A stretch of DNA of 48,564 nucleotides from JAKFWI01 sp031398975. GTDB lineage: Bacteria > Pseudomonadota > Alphaproteobacteria > Caulobacterales > Aquidulcibacteraceae. The notes beneath the pieces were generated by a model, which was given only the letters and a program-made list of their open reading frames with translations, made no database searches and was not told the origin of the DNA. The stretch lies in assembly GCA_031398975.1 (NCBI GenBank), contig JANNOI010000002.1:1-48564 (forward strand). Reading direction: 5' to 3'. Both the position numbers and the translations under genes were made by a program. Numbering within the stretch: position 1 is the stretch's first letter; every line of letters begins with the position of its first letter. Positions 1 through 6,657 of the stretch are shown here, one piece after another.

Positions 1-274
1 CCTGGCCCGCGCGGTCGTAACAAACACTTCTGCGGCCTCCCGGACTTTCTGCCGAACAATCAAAGAAAACGTATTCGCCGGTCCCTTTGTCATAACCAAC
101 AACATCCGGTTCGCCCCCAGTTCTCTCCATCTCATTGAGCGACCGCAGTTTCTCGGGATTGGAAGCCAGTCTTGCTTGAACGTCAGGCCATTCAAGACCT
201 TCGTGACGGTTCATGTTCTTCTCGAATCGGGCATTCAAAATCCCGAAAAGCTCTTCACGTTGTTCTGCGTTCAT
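1..274 (-). CDS. DUF4256 domain protein (3' end outside window)
   Basis: The reverse strand reads without a stop from ATG at 274 to the left edge, about 91 residues. GAGGAG lies seven bases upstream of the ATG. Recognisable stretches are KNMNRHEGLEW (residues 19-29), LNEMERTGGEPDVVGYDKGT and YVFFDCSAESPGGRRSVCYD, which are hallmarks of the DUF4256 family. That family is widespread, small, cytoplasmic and of unknown function; full-length members are roughly 180-190 residues, so about half is missing here because the window ends. The gene is clearly lower in GC and uses A/T-ending codons far more than the genes to its right, which suggests recent acquisition. Family assignment is from memory of the motif pattern; no function can be given. 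Confidence 0.85.
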   Translation of the reverse strand, partial: MNAEQREELFGILNARFEKNMNRHEGLEWPDVQARLASNPEKLRSLNEMERTGGEPDVVGYDKGTGEYVFFDCSAESPGGRRSVCYDRAGQ

Positions 275-332
275 GTCTTTTGCTCCTCGTCCAGGCGTCT
301 TGGCGACCTGCTCGCCAGGCAGCCGTCAATGC

Positions 333-479
333 TCATTGTTCGTCTGGCGTACCCCCGGTTTCGCCAGTTTGCGCGGCTACGCGAACCTGGTTGCTCCCCG
401 GTGCCTTGGCTTGGTAAAGCGCAACGTCGGCTTGTTTGAGCAAAAACTCCGGGCTATCCCCCGGGCGTAGGCTAAACAT
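333..479 (-). pseudogene. C-terminal remnant of a GGDEF (diguanylate cyclase) protein
   Basis: A 48-codon reverse-strand frame ending in TGA at 333-335 contains EFLLKQADVALYQAKAPGSN followed by QVRVA. This is the standard last helix of GGDEF domains (LLKxADxALYxAKxxGRN). Nothing upstream (beyond 479) continues the domain: the GG(D/E)EF active-site loop and the rest of the roughly 160-residue domain are missing. The piece therefore looks like the 3' stump of a deleted diguanylate cyclase gene, not a working gene, although an ATG happens to open the frame at 479. It sits next to the lower-GC DUF4256 gene, which supports a rearranged junction here. Confidence 0.72.
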
Positions 480-602
480 AGACTAAAGGGGCCAGGCTCA
501 CATTTCAAGCGACGATTGCTCCGGCGCCCCAGTCTTTTCCACGGCTGACTTTCGGGGCGATTGCGAGGCCGCGCGCGTACACTCTGGGCGGAGGAAACGC
601 TC
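480..602. other. Junction and leader between GGDEF remnant and SDR gene
   Basis: No gene is supported here. The left part (about 485-506, reading GGGGCCAGGCTCACATTT) is the breakpoint after which GGDEF similarity stops. From about 530 onward composition becomes that of the GC-rich core chromosome. GGAGGAAA at 590-597 is the ribosome binding site of the SDR gene. An in-frame extension of the SDR frame to 561 exists but lacks a ribosome binding site and family similarity. Confidence 0.5.
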
Positions 603-1472
603 ATGAGCCTCAAAGGCAAGACGCTTTTCATCACCGGCGCCAGCCGCGGCATCGGCCTTGCGATTGCGCTGCGCGCCGCGCGCGACGGCGCAAACATCGT
701 GATCGCCGCCAAGACGGCGCAAGCCCATAAGCGCCTGCCGGGCACCATCTATTCGGCCGCTGAGGCGGTGGAGCAGGCGGGCGGCAAGGCGCTGCCGCTG
801 ATCGTGGACGTGCGCGAGGAGGCGGAGGTGCTGGACGCGGTGGCGCAAGCCGAGGCGGCGTTCGGAGGCATCGACATCTGCGTCAACAACGCCTCCGCCA
901 TCCAGCTCACCGGCACGCTCGATACCGAGATGAAGCGCTACGACCTGATGCATCAGGTCAACGCCCGGGGGTCCTTCCTGGTCTCCAAGGCCTGCATCCC
1001 GCACCTGAAGCGCGCGCCCAATCCCCACGTCCTGATGCTTTCGCCCCCGCTCGACCTATCCCCCAAATGGTTCGCCAACCATGTCGCCTACACCGCAGCC
1101 AAGTACGGCATGAGCCTGTGCGTGCTCGGCATGGCCGAGGAATTCCGCGCCGACGGGGTGGCCTTCAACGCGCTCTGGCCCCGCACCGCCATCGCCACCG
1201 CCGCGATCGAGTTCGCGCTTGCGGGCCAGGAGGGCCTGCGCCAGTGCCGCAGCGTCGAGATCGTGGCCGATGCGGCCTACGCCATCTTCAACCGCCCCGC
1301 CCGCACCACCACCGGCGCTTTCTTCATCGACGACATCCTCCTCTATGAGGAAGGCGAGCGTGATTTTGATCGCTACCGCGTGGATCCGACGTCCCACTTG
1401 ATGCCCGATTTCTTCGTGCCGGACTGGGCCGTCCCGCCCCCGGGGGTCACGCTGGCGCCCGTGCGCGGATGA
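603..1472 (+). CDS. Short-chain dehydrogenase/reductase, HSDL2-like
   Basis: A 289-residue NAD(P)-dependent oxidoreductase of the classical SDR fold. The cofactor glycine motif TGASRGIG is at residues 11-18, NNAS at 95-98, the catalytic Ser at 147 (LMLSPPL) and the Tyr/Lys pair at 163/167 (YTAAK). The sequence around LSPPLDLSPKWFANHVAYTAAK and the MSLKGKTLFITGASRGIG start resemble the hydroxysteroid dehydrogenase-like protein 2 branch, often annotated as SDR family oxidoreductase; the true substrate is unknown. The start at 603 is chosen because GGAGGAAA precedes it and residue 1 then begins directly before the Rossmann strand. Its stop overlaps the start of the following deacetylase gene (ATGA), so the two are almost surely cotranscribed. 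Confidence 0.93.
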   Translation: MSLKGKTLFITGASRGIGLAIALRAARDGANIVIAAKTAQAHKRLPGTIYSAAEAVEQAGGKALPLIVDVREEAEVLDAVAQAEAAFGGIDICVNNASAIQLTGTLDTEMKRYDLMHQVNARGSFLVSKACIPHLKRAPNPHVLMLSPPLDLSPKWFANHVAYTAAKYGMSLCVLGMAEEFRADGVAFNALWPRTAIATAAIEFALAGQEGLRQCRSVEIVADAAYAIFNRPARTTTGAFFIDDILLYEEGERDFDRYRVDPTSHLMPDFFVPDWAVPPPGVTLAPVRG

Positions 1473-2392
1473 TCGTCTACACCCATCCCGCCATGCTGGC
1501 GCACATGCCGCCGGACGGCCATCCCGAGCATGCGGGGCGGCTTTCGGCGGTGCTGGCGGGGCTGGCGCCCTTAGGGCTGGAGACACGTGAAGCCCCGTTG
1601 GCGTCGCGGGAGGCGATCGAGCGCTTCCATACCCCCGCCCATGTCGAGGCGCTGGAGGCGGCGTTCCCGGCCGAGGATTGCGTCGCGCTCGACCCCGACA
1701 CCTTCCTTTCCCCCGGCTCGCGCGAGGCGGCCTATCGCGCCGCCGGGGCGGTGGTCGCCGCGACCGATGCGGTGATGGCCGGGGAAAGCGAGCACGCCTT
1801 CTGCGCCGTGCGCCCGCCGGGCCACCATGCGGAGCCCGGGCGGGCGATGGGCTTTTGCCTGTTCAATTCGATCGCCATCAGCGCGGCGCACGCGCTCCAC
1901 GCGCACGGCTTGGCGCGGGTGGCGGTGGTGGATTTCGATGTGCATCACGGCAACGGCACGCAGGCGGCGGCGGAGCGCGAGCCGCGGCTCTTTTTCGCCT
2001 CCACGCACCAGGCGCCGCTCTATCCCGGAACCGGGCTCTCCCACGAGCGGGGCCGCCACGGCAATATCCTCAACGCGCCGCTGCCGGCGGGGGCGGACGG
2101 GGCGGCCTGGCGCGCGACGATGGAGGGGCAGGTGCTGCCCGCTCTGGCCGCTTTCGCGCCGGAGTTTTTGTTCGTATCCGCAGGGTTCGACGCCCACCGC
2201 GACGATCCCCTCGCGGGCCTTCTGCTCAGCGAAGCGGATTATTTCTGGGCGGGCCAGGCGCTGGCGCGCGCCGCGCGGGGGAGCGGTAAGGGGCGAATTG
2301 TCTCGGCGCTGGAAGGCGGCTACGACTTGGCCGCGCTGAGCCGCGCCGCGCCCGCCTTCGTCGAGGGGCTGGCGCGGGGGCGGGCCGGGTAA
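1469..2392 (+). CDS. Histone deacetylase family protein (acetylpolyamine/protein deacetylase-like)
   Basis: A 307-residue zinc-dependent deacetylase of the arginase/HDAC fold. Seen: tandem His in RPPGHHAE (119-120), zinc ligands in DFDVHHGNGTQ (Asp157, His159), a third acidic ligand in SAGFDAHRDDP (Asp241) and the catalytic Tyr in LEGGYD (285). All key residues are present, so it should be active. Bacterial class II members act on acetyl-lysine, acetylpolyamines or other acyl amides. The sequence alone does not decide the substrate, although the polyamine genes elsewhere in the window make an acetylpolyamine role conceivable. It overlaps the SDR gene by four bases and is followed 51 bases later by a phosphatase gene on the same strand. 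Confidence 0.93.
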   Translation: MIVYTHPAMLAHMPPDGHPEHAGRLSAVLAGLAPLGLETREAPLASREAIERFHTPAHVEALEAAFPAEDCVALDPDTFLSPGSREAAYRAAGAVVAATDAVMAGESEHAFCAVRPPGHHAEPGRAMGFCLFNSIAISAAHALHAHGLARVAVVDFDVHHGNGTQAAAEREPRLFFASTHQAPLYPGTGLSHERGRHGNILNAPLPAGADGAAWRATMEGQVLPALAAFAPEFLFVSAGFDAHRDDPLAGLLLSEADYFWAGQALARAARGSGKGRIVSALEGGYDLAALSRAAPAFVEGLARGRAG

Positions 2393-2443
2393 GGCGCGCC
2401 GGGGCCGCCTCAGCGGGGAGGCGTTAAGCGGGACGGGAAGGGG

Positions 2444-3085
2444 ATGGATCAGGCCGTGGCGCAGCGCGACGCATCCCAACGCCTATCCCGCGCCCCCGCG
2501 CAGGACGCAGCGCCGCCCGCGCCGGGCGCCCTCATCATCGCGCGCCACGGCCAGCCCCTGGGGGACCGCACGGTCAAGATCACGTGGCGCGAATACATCG
2601 AATGGTGGGCCGCCTATGACCGCGACGGCCTGGCCCCCGGCCAGGAGCCGCCCGCGGACCTGCTGGCCGCCGCCCGCGAGGCCGATGTGATCTACACCTC
2701 CACCCTGAAGCGCGCGATCGAAACCGCCGAGGCCGCCGCGCGCGGGCGCCCCGTGCGCCGCTATCCGGTGTTCGTCGAGGCGCCGCTGCCGCCCCCCCCG
2801 ATCGCGGGCCGGCGCACGCCGCGGGCGTGGGGGGTATGGGCGCGCTGCGCCTGGTGGCTCGGCCGTGCGGCGGGCGGGGAAAGCCGGGCGCAAGCCGAGC
2901 GCCGCGCGGAGGCGGCCGTCGCCGTCCTCACCGCGCACGCGCTCGCCGGCGAGACGGTGCTGTTGGCCGCGCACGGCTGGTTCAACCGCATGATGCGCCC
3001 GGTTCTGGCCCGCCAGGGCTGGGTATGCGTGCACGACGGGGGCGACCGGTACTGGTCCTTTCGCCGCTACGAAAAGCTGCGCTAA
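2444..3085 (+). CDS. Histidine phosphatase family protein
   Basis: A 213-residue protein with the phosphoglycerate mutase-like signature ARHGQP (phospho-accepting His35), a mid-domain Arg in TSTLKRAIETAE and the second catalytic His in LAAHGWFN. These mark the branch-1 histidine phosphatase superfamily, which removes phosphate from small molecules or phosphoproteins. The first ~28 residues are low-complexity (Ala, Pro, Gln rich) and may not be part of the folded domain, so the true start could be slightly downstream; I kept the first ATG because GGGAAGGGG lies directly upstream. Substrate unknown. It sits in a same-strand run with the SDR and deacetylase genes before it. Confidence 0.86.
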   Translation: MDQAVAQRDASQRLSRAPAQDAAPPAPGALIIARHGQPLGDRTVKITWREYIEWWAAYDRDGLAPGQEPPADLLAAAREADVIYTSTLKRAIETAEAAARGRPVRRYPVFVEAPLPPPPIAGRRTPRAWGVWARCAWWLGRAAGGESRAQAERRAEAAVAVLTAHALAGETVLLAAHGWFNRMMRPVLARQGWVCVHDGGDRYWSFRRYEKLR

Positions 3086-3117
3086 GAGGGGCGGGGGACG
3101 CTGGTCGGAGAGCGCCA

Positions 3118-3849
3118 ATGGTGGATAGCGTCGCCGCGCTCTGGGGCGATCTCAAGCTCGGCTTCAACGAATGGGTGGCGATCGGCTCCGCGCTCCTGGC
3201 GCTTGCGTCCTTCCTCCTCAATTGGCGCGTGGTGCGGCGGCAAACCGCGATGCAATACGAAAGCCTGAAGGCCCAGCTCGACGCCGATATCATCGCCTGG
3301 AGCAATGGCGTGATCGATCTCCTGACCCAGGCGGCCTGGCTTGCGGAAAGCCGGGGCGTGGCGCTCTCCGCGCTCGAGTTCCAGCAGAACAAGCACCGCA
3401 CCATGCCGCTCCTGTCGGCGGCGGTGGACAAGGGCCGGCTGTTTTTCCCCAATGTCCGCGCCGACGGGACCAGCGCGTACAAGGAGCGCGCCTATCGCGG
3501 GGGCCGGCCGTTCCTTCTCAACCCGATCGTGTTCGCCCTCTATGCGCTTGACGCCCTGGACCACGTGACCCAGGAACCGGATCTCGAATCGTGCCGGTAC
3601 TTCATCCGGTGTCGGCGGGAGTTCGTGTCGGAATTGCAGCAGATCCTCGATCCCCGCCGCCGCGCCGAGGAGGTCCGCCGCCTTGGGCGCGCGCGCCGCG
3701 CGGACCGGCTGGAAAGCTATGAGGACAGTTTGAAGCTCGCCCTCGCCCTCGAGGCCCGCCACCCCGGCCTGTTGCGCCGGCGCGGCGACGACGGTTGGGC
3801 CCGCAACGTCGCCCGCGCCGAAGCCGGCGACCGCGCCCCGGCGCATTAG
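3118..3849 (+). CDS. Membrane-anchored protein of unknown function
   Basis: A 243-residue protein. One hydrophobic segment lies near the N terminus (about residues 19-35, WVAIGSALLALASFLLNW). It is followed by a basic stretch and a helical, likely cytoplasmic region with a charged C-terminal third (RRRAEEVRRLGRARRADR). The block DKGRLFFPN followed by KERAYRGGRPFLLNPIV looks like a conserved core that I have seen in uncharacterised proteins but cannot tie to a function. ATG at 3118 is used because the hydrophobic segment follows at a normal distance; longer in-frame extensions run inside the phosphatase gene. It lies 32 bases after the phosphatase gene and 17 bases before ilvN, so it is probably in the same transcript. 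Confidence 0.72.
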   Translation: MVDSVAALWGDLKLGFNEWVAIGSALLALASFLLNWRVVRRQTAMQYESLKAQLDADIIAWSNGVIDLLTQAAWLAESRGVALSALEFQQNKHRTMPLLSAAVDKGRLFFPNVRADGTSAYKERAYRGGRPFLLNPIVFALYALDALDHVTQEPDLESCRYFIRCRREFVSELQQILDPRRRAEEVRRLGRARRADRLESYEDSLKLALALEARHPGLLRRRGDDGWARNVARAEAGDRAPAH

Positions 3850-3866
3850 CTTTCAGCAGGTACGAC

Positions 3867-4385
3867 ATGCCCCCCCAGACCGATCAGGCCGTGGAACGGC
3901 GCACGCTTTCGGTTATCGTCGACAACGAGCCCGGCGTGCTGGCGCGCGTGGTCGGCATGTTTTCGGCGCGCGGCTACAATATCGAAAGCCTCACCGTCGC
4001 CGAGACGGACCGCGCCGCCCATACTTCGCGCGTCACCATCGTCACCTCCGGGGTCGCGGCCATCCTCGATCAGATCAAGGCCCAGCTCGATCGCATCGTG
4101 CCGGTGCACCAGGTAATCGACGTGACCCAGGATCCGGCGGGGGTGGAGCGGGAGCTCGCGCTCGTGAAGGTGCGCGGCCAGGGCGGGGACCGCATCGAGG
4201 CGCTGCGTGTGGGCGACATCTTCCGCGCCAAGGTGATCGACACCACGCTGGAAAGCTTCATCTTCGAGCTGACGGGGGCCTCGGAGAAGATCGACGGGTT
4301 CCTGGAATTGATGCGCCCCCTGGGGCTTGTGGAGGTGAGCCGCACCGGCGTGCTCTCCATCCGGCGCGGACCCGCCAAGACGTGA
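3867..4385 (+). CDS. ilvN: Acetolactate synthase small (regulatory) subunit
   Basis: A 172-residue regulatory subunit of acetohydroxyacid synthase, the first common enzyme of valine, leucine and isoleucine synthesis. The N-terminal ACT domain begins RRTLSVIVDNEPGVLARVVG and continues GMFSARGYNIESLTVAETD; this domain binds valine for feedback control. The C-terminal half (ELALVKVRGQGGDRIEALR, TGASEKIDGFLELMRPLG) matches the second domain of the family, and length is normal. The start at 3867 avoids an arginine-rich extension that lies inside the preceding gene. The catalytic subunit gene, usually directly upstream, is absent: the neighbour is a membrane protein of unknown function. The symbol could equally be written ilvH. 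Confidence 0.95.
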   Translation: MPPQTDQAVERRTLSVIVDNEPGVLARVVGMFSARGYNIESLTVAETDRAAHTSRVTIVTSGVAAILDQIKAQLDRIVPVHQVIDVTQDPAGVERELALVKVRGQGGDRIEALRVGDIFRAKVIDTTLESFIFELTGASEKIDGFLELMRPLGLVEVSRTGVLSIRRGPAKT

Positions 4386-4412
4386 GCGCAAGACGCTGAA
4401 ACCCCAGCCTGG

Positions 4413-4439
4413 AATATCCGTTTGATCAAGACGGATATT
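4413..4439. terminator. Hairpin between convergent ilvN and M23 peptidase genes
   Basis: A perfect 9-bp inverted repeat, AATATCCGT (4413-4421) and ACGGATATT (4431-4439), with the loop TTGATCAAG, itself mostly palindromic. It begins 28 bases after the ilvN stop and ends directly against the stop codon of the reverse-strand peptidase gene. It is placed to end transcription in both directions, though no clear T-run follows on either strand. It is markedly AT-rich for this genome. Confidence 0.6.
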
Positions 4440-5054
4440 TTAGTCCTGCTGGGCCAGGAGCGGGTAGGGGTTGACGCGCTCTCCGCGCCAATAGGCGCCG
4501 CCGGGGTCGGCGCGGATGATCTCGAAATGGAGGTGCGGGGTGGTGGCGTTGCCGGTGGCGCCCACGGCGCCGATCACCTCGCCCTGGCGCAGCATGCGGC
4601 CCTCCGCGAGCCCGGGGGCGTAGGCGTCGAGGTGGGCGTAGAACAGCATCAGCGCCCCGCTCGCGTCGCGCTGATAGATGCTCCGGCCCCCGCGCGCGCT
4701 GGTGACGAGCTTGACGACCGGCCCGTCCGCCGCGGCCAGAACCGGCGCGCCGGTCGGGGCGAGGATGTCCATCCCCCTGTGCACCCGCCCGCCTTCGCGC
4801 GGGGCGCCCCAGGTGTCCGCCAGATCGCCCGGCGCCACCCCCTCCACCGGGATCCGCAGCGGGGCGGCGGCCTTAAGGGTCACGGGGGTCGGGGCGGGAG
4901 CCTGCCGGGCCCTGGCGCGCGCGTCCGCGGCGAAGGAATCGATCCCCAGCGCCGGGGGCGGGGGCTTCGGCGCAGTGGTCACCGCCGTCACGCCCATGAT
5001 CGCCAGCAGGGCGCTGGTGAACAGGAAGGTCTTGGTTTGCACCCCGATCGGCAT
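4440..5054 (-). CDS. M23 family metallopeptidase (LytM-type, peptidoglycan)
   Basis: A 204-residue exported zinc endopeptidase that should cut peptide cross-links of peptidoglycan. An N-terminal hydrophobic segment (about residues 9-27) is followed by a Pro/Ala-rich linker and then the LytM domain, with zinc ligands in VHRGMD (His92, Asp96), a catalytic His in FYAHL (141) and His176 in HLHFE. All are intact, so it is probably active rather than a degenerate activator. ATG at 5054 gives a normal signal-anchor; a longer frame upstream has no membrane segment in the right place. It is convergent with ilvN and divergent from the SleB-type hydrolase gene at 5595. Confidence 0.93.
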   Translation of the reverse strand: MPIGVQTKTFLFTSALLAIMGVTAVTTAPKPPPPALGIDSFAADARARARQAPAPTPVTLKAAAPLRIPVEGVAPGDLADTWGAPREGGRVHRGMDILAPTGAPVLAAADGPVVKLVTSARGGRSIYQRDASGALMLFYAHLDAYAPGLAEGRMLRQGEVIGAVGATGNATTPHLHFEIIRADPGGAYWRGERVNPYPLLAQQD

Positions 5055-5297
5055 CCGGCGGGATTCTCTCCTGCTGCCCCAGCGGGCGCCGCCCCGCCAC
5101 CGCTTCTTATCCTTAATCAAGACGCCGGAAGAGGGTTCGTTCCCAAAGCGCGCGCACGCGCTGCAGGCGCCGGGCGTCCCGTTTCGGCCCACCCACGCCC
5201 CGTCACGAAAAATTCTTAAGGCCTGCAAACCGCCCGCCGGAGGCTCCGAGTGGGCCGTCGCAGGCCCGCCTTTGTAAACAGCGCGTTACTTCTCCCA

Positions 5298-5323
5298 CGC
5301 CTGTGGCGCCGGCGCCACAGGCG
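5298..5323. repeat. Perfect 26-bp palindrome
   Basis: The 13-base arm CGCCTGTGGCGCC (5298-5310) is followed with no spacer by its exact reverse complement (5311-5323). There is no gene reading into it from the left, so a terminator role is unlikely. It could be a protein-binding site or a cruciform-forming element in this promoter region. A C-run and four Ts follow at about 5331-5339. Confidence 0.6.
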
Positions 5324-5569
5324 CTGCGGCCCCCCTTTTGCATCGCGCGTTTACGGAAAAGCCAAGGCTGGCTTGGGAAACGCGGCGTTCCGGCGCCGGC
5401 CCGGGGTCTGGTCCAAAGTTTTTGCGGAGAGCCCAACGTTAAGAAAAAGTGAATCGCAACCTTTGAGCGCGGCGTGTACGGGCGAAGGCGAGTTCCATCG
5501 TCCCGGCAGGTTCCGCCGGGCATTCCTCGCCGTGACCTGCCCGGAGCCCAGGTCGCGGGACGCAGCACG

Positions 5570-5584
5570 TTAAGGTGTAATTAA
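5570..5584. promoter_or_regulatory. CtrA-type binding motif TTAA-N7-TTAA upstream of the wall hydrolase
   Basis: TTAA (5570-5573), seven bases, TTAA (5581-5584) is the full consensus of the alphaproteobacterial cell-cycle regulator CtrA. It ends 10 bases before the hydrolase ATG and touches its ribosome binding site AAGGAAG (5583-5589). That close position would suit repression or a very short leader. The motif is a match to the known consensus; binding is inferred. Confidence 0.55.
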
Positions 5585-5594
5585 GGAAGCTCGT

Positions 5595-6602
5595 ATGTTC
5601 TTACGTTGTTTTGCTAACCTCTTGGGAAGCGTTAGGTCCGGGCTGATGGATGAACTCGAGCGCAACCCGCAGGCGATCCGGCAGGGGACGGCGGCCGTTC
5701 TGTGCTTCGCCGCCGCCGCGGCCGCGATGCCCGCGATGGGCGAACGCGCCGCCGAGCAGCGGGCTGACGCCGAATGGGGCGAGCGCGCCTTGGCGTTCCA
5801 GCACTCTCTCTCCGCCGGCAAGCTTGGCGGCGCGCAGCCGGCGGCGCGCCTGACGCTTGCGGTGGCGCCCTCCGCGGAGGGCTTGCGCGCCCGCGCCAAC
5901 GGCATGCTGGCCGAGGACGCCGAGGAGGCGCCGGCGATGATCGTGAACGCGGCCCTGCGCGACAGCTCGGCGCTGGCGGCGCTCCGCCCGTTCCAGCCCG
6001 CGAGCCTGCGCACCGCCTCGCGCACCACCAAGGAAACCAATTGCCTCGCCGAGGCGATCTATTACGAGGCCCGCAGCGAAGGACTTCCCGGCCAGATGGC
6101 GGTGGCGGAAGTGGTGGTGAACCGCGTGCGCTCGGGCCATTACCCGTCCACGTTCTGCGGCGTCGTATACCAGGGCGCGCACCGCTCCACCGGCTGCCAA
6201 TTCACCTTCACCTGCGACGGCTCGCTCACGCGCCGCCCGCGCGGGGAGGCGTGGGACCGCGCCCAGATGATCGCCGCCCAGGTGATGATGGGCTTCGCCC
6301 GCCCGATCACCCACAAGGCCACCCATTACCACACCCAAGCCGTAGCCCCGGTCTGGTCGGCGAGCCTGGTGGAGACGACGCGCATCGGCGCACACGTCTT
6401 CTACCGCTTCCCCACGCGCGCCGAGCGCCGCGACCTGGTCGCGACCGCCCTGCACGAGGCCCGCGCGCAGGACGTCGCCCAGCCCGAGACGCACCAGCGG
6501 GAGGCGCATCTGCGCGACGCGAGCGCGCCTGTGATCGACGTGAACGCCGCTTACGTCCCGCCCCCGATCGCCGCCGTCCCGGACGCCACCCCGCTCGCCT
6601 GA
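5595..6602 (+). CDS. Cell wall hydrolase, SleB/Hydrolase_2 family
   Basis: A 335-residue probable lytic enzyme of peptidoglycan. An N-terminal hydrophobic segment (residues 31-48, GTAAVLCFAAAAAAMPAM) suggests export or an inner-membrane anchor. A roughly 100-residue Ala-rich linker follows, then the Hydrolase_2 domain from about 145, with NCLAEAIYYEARSEGLPGQ carrying the conserved Glu residues 153/158, and further MAVAEVVVNRVRSGHYPSTFCGV, CQFTFTCDG and KATHYHT. In spores this fold hydrolyses cortex; in alphaproteobacteria it is a general wall hydrolase. The start at 5595 has AAGGAAG six bases upstream. A CtrA-type motif abuts the start, suggesting cell-cycle control. The stop codon lies in a 15-bp tandem repeat. 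Confidence 0.9.
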   Translation: MFLRCFANLLGSVRSGLMDELERNPQAIRQGTAAVLCFAAAAAAMPAMGERAAEQRADAEWGERALAFQHSLSAGKLGGAQPAARLTLAVAPSAEGLRARANGMLAEDAEEAPAMIVNAALRDSSALAALRPFQPASLRTASRTTKETNCLAEAIYYEARSEGLPGQMAVAEVVVNRVRSGHYPSTFCGVVYQGAHRSTGCQFTFTCDGSLTRRPRGEAWDRAQMIAAQVMMGFARPITHKATHYHTQAVAPVWSASLVETTRIGAHVFYRFPTRAERRDLVATALHEARAQDVAQPETHQREAHLRDASAPVIDVNAAYVPPPIAAVPDATPLA

Positions 6603-6646
6603 ATCCCGTTCGCCTGAATCCCGTTCGCCTGAACCCCGCTTGCCTG
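6596..6646. repeat. 15-bp tandem repeat between wall hydrolase and nadC
   Basis: Units CGCCTGAATCCCGTT (6596-6610), the same (6611-6625), CGCCTGAACCCCGCT (6626-6640) and a partial TGCCTG. The hydrolase stop TGA (6600-6602) sits in the first unit and is repeated in the next ones. The unit contains GAATC, a GANTC methylation site. This looks like slipped-strand duplication in the 3' end of the gene, outside nadC. Confidence 0.75.
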
Positions 6647-6657
6647 CGCGCGCCAGG

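Larger units (their letters stand above)
5055..5594. other. 540-base divergent intergenic region with palindrome and CtrA-like motifs
   Basis: No convincing gene. The region separates the leftward M23 peptidase gene from the rightward SleB-type hydrolase gene, both envelope enzymes. It holds a perfect 26-bp GC-rich palindrome at 5298-5323, a partial CtrA-like motif TTAA-N7-TGAA at 5439-5453 overlapping a GANTC (GAATC, 5451-5455), and a full TTAA-N7-TTAA motif at 5570-5584. Promoters of both genes should be here, but no sigma-70 boxes stand out. Confidence 0.6.

Noticed and set aside
561..602. Earlier start for the SDR gene at 561
   Set aside because: It has no ribosome binding site, whereas GGAGGAAA precedes ATG 603 and the SDR fold begins there.
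2827..3117. Extended start of the membrane-anchored unknown gene at 2827
   Set aside because: The extension overlaps the histidine phosphatase gene in another frame and would place the membrane segment over 100 residues inside the protein.
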